A DNA stretch of 64,000 nt, taken from the NCBI RefSeq assembly GCF_009936375.1, contig NZ_AP022332.1, positions 930,001 through 994,000 of the forward strand, read 5' to 3'. Positions 63,825 to 64,000 of the stretch are shown here, in pieces; position 1 is the stretch's first letter, and the number at the start of each line of letters is the position of its first letter. This stretch comes from Methylosinus sp. C49 (lineage in GTDB: Bacteria; Pseudomonadota; Alphaproteobacteria; Rhizobiales; Beijerinckiaceae). A program made the translations under genes and the position numbers. The notes under the pieces are model-generated. The model was not told where the DNA came from, did not search any database, and saw only the letters and a program-made list of their open reading frames with translations.

Positions 63825-64000
63825 ATGACGTCTTTCGGAAAATCTTCATTGCTGGCAGCGCTCGCGGCGGCGGGACTGACAGTCGCCACGGCCGCTCTGG
63901 CCGCAGGAGCCGACGCCTCGCTCCTCGCCGACGCCAAACGCGTTTTCGCGCCTCTGCCGGCCTCGCCGAGCGCCACATCCGCCCAGGCCGAGCTCGGCCG
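63825..64000 (+). CDS. Di-heme cytochrome c peroxidase/MauG-like protein, 3' truncated by window end
   Basis: The first 58 residues are visible: a Sec signal peptide (SSLLAALAAAGLTVATAALA, cleavage near residue 27) and DAKRVFAPLPASP, then the start of an AELGR segment that in MauG/CcpA proteins precedes the first heme site. The heme-binding CxxCH motifs would lie beyond the window. It would act in the periplasm in peroxide reduction or cofactor maturation. Position after pqqA suggests a role near methanol oxidation but this is inference. Confidence 0.55.
   Translation, partial: MTSFGKSSLLAALAAAGLTVATAALAAGADASLLADAKRVFAPLPASPSATSAQAELG

Noticed and set aside
63529-63828. Small plus-strand frame between pqqA and the cytochrome gene
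   Set aside because: The Arg-rich product lacks any motif or ribosome-binding site and starts in the region just after the terminator.

Overview
This is about 64 kb of GC-rich chromosomal DNA, densely packed with genes, from a methylotrophic alphaproteobacterium of the order Rhizobiales. The C1 markers are a formyltransferase/hydrolase (fhc) operon of the tetrahydromethanopterin formaldehyde-oxidation pathway and a pqqA gene encoding the precursor of the methanol dehydrogenase cofactor PQQ. A Methylosinus/Methylocystis-type methanotroph fits best, but no methane monooxygenase gene lies here, so that is inference. No rRNA, tRNA, CRISPR array, insertion sequence or prophage was recognised.

Layout. 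0-7.5 kb: a lipoprotein, a CbpA-type DnaJ, a KefB-like antiporter, an exported protein, RecQ, a FixJ-type regulator and a conserved hypothetical. 7.9-21.2 kb: a branched-chain amino acid block. E1alpha, E1beta and E2 of a 2-oxoacid dehydrogenase diverge from a Leu/Val-type amino acid dehydrogenase, followed by a tightly coupled liu-type run (isovaleryl-CoA dehydrogenase, methylcrotonyl-CoA carboxylase beta and alpha, methylglutaconyl-CoA hydratase, HMG-CoA lyase, a 3-hydroxyisobutyryl-CoA hydrolase-like protein, thiolase). 21.3-24.4 kb: bifunctional PutA. 24.6-28.5 kb: otsB, a GH15 hydrolase and otsA, coupled by 4-bp overlaps. 28.6-35 kb: typA, an OmpA-like protein, an unpaired TAXI-type binding protein, argG and a Zur-like regulator. 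35.4-40.2 kb: prkA-yeaH-spoVR. 40.4-55.7 kb: regulators, a ClC exchanger, a DUF2852 protein, exported proteins, a PAS histidine kinase next to a peptidoglycan-binding protein, sufE, cobU, a TetR/AhpD-like pair and oligopeptidase B. 55.9-62.1 kb: the fhc operon. 62.1-64 kb: a divergent MarR/SnoaL pair with two palindromic operators, pqqA, and the start of a MauG-like cytochrome c peroxidase.

The most notable feature is in the fhc operon, whose order is fhcB-fhcA-fhcA-fhcD-fhcC. The two fhcA genes encode collinear 544-residue proteins, about 70% identical over the first 200 residues by hand count, and both keep the metal-site residues I could identify. The 22-bp gap between them and the end of the first copy hold a relic of the fhcD start (ribosome-binding site, ATG and MPQLIR codons), overlapping the upstream fhcA by the same 13 bases as the real fhcD does. 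The tandem copy therefore arose by duplicating fhcA together with the first codons of fhcD. The relic now reads as a 13-codon mini-ORF whose stop overlaps the start of the second fhcA, so it may act as a translational relay.

Intergenic DNA carries several inverted-repeat elements typical of Rhizobiales, the largest being a palindrome of about 105 bp just upstream of a sulfate-binding-protein gene. Three convincing palindromic operators accompany local regulators or a regulated gene.
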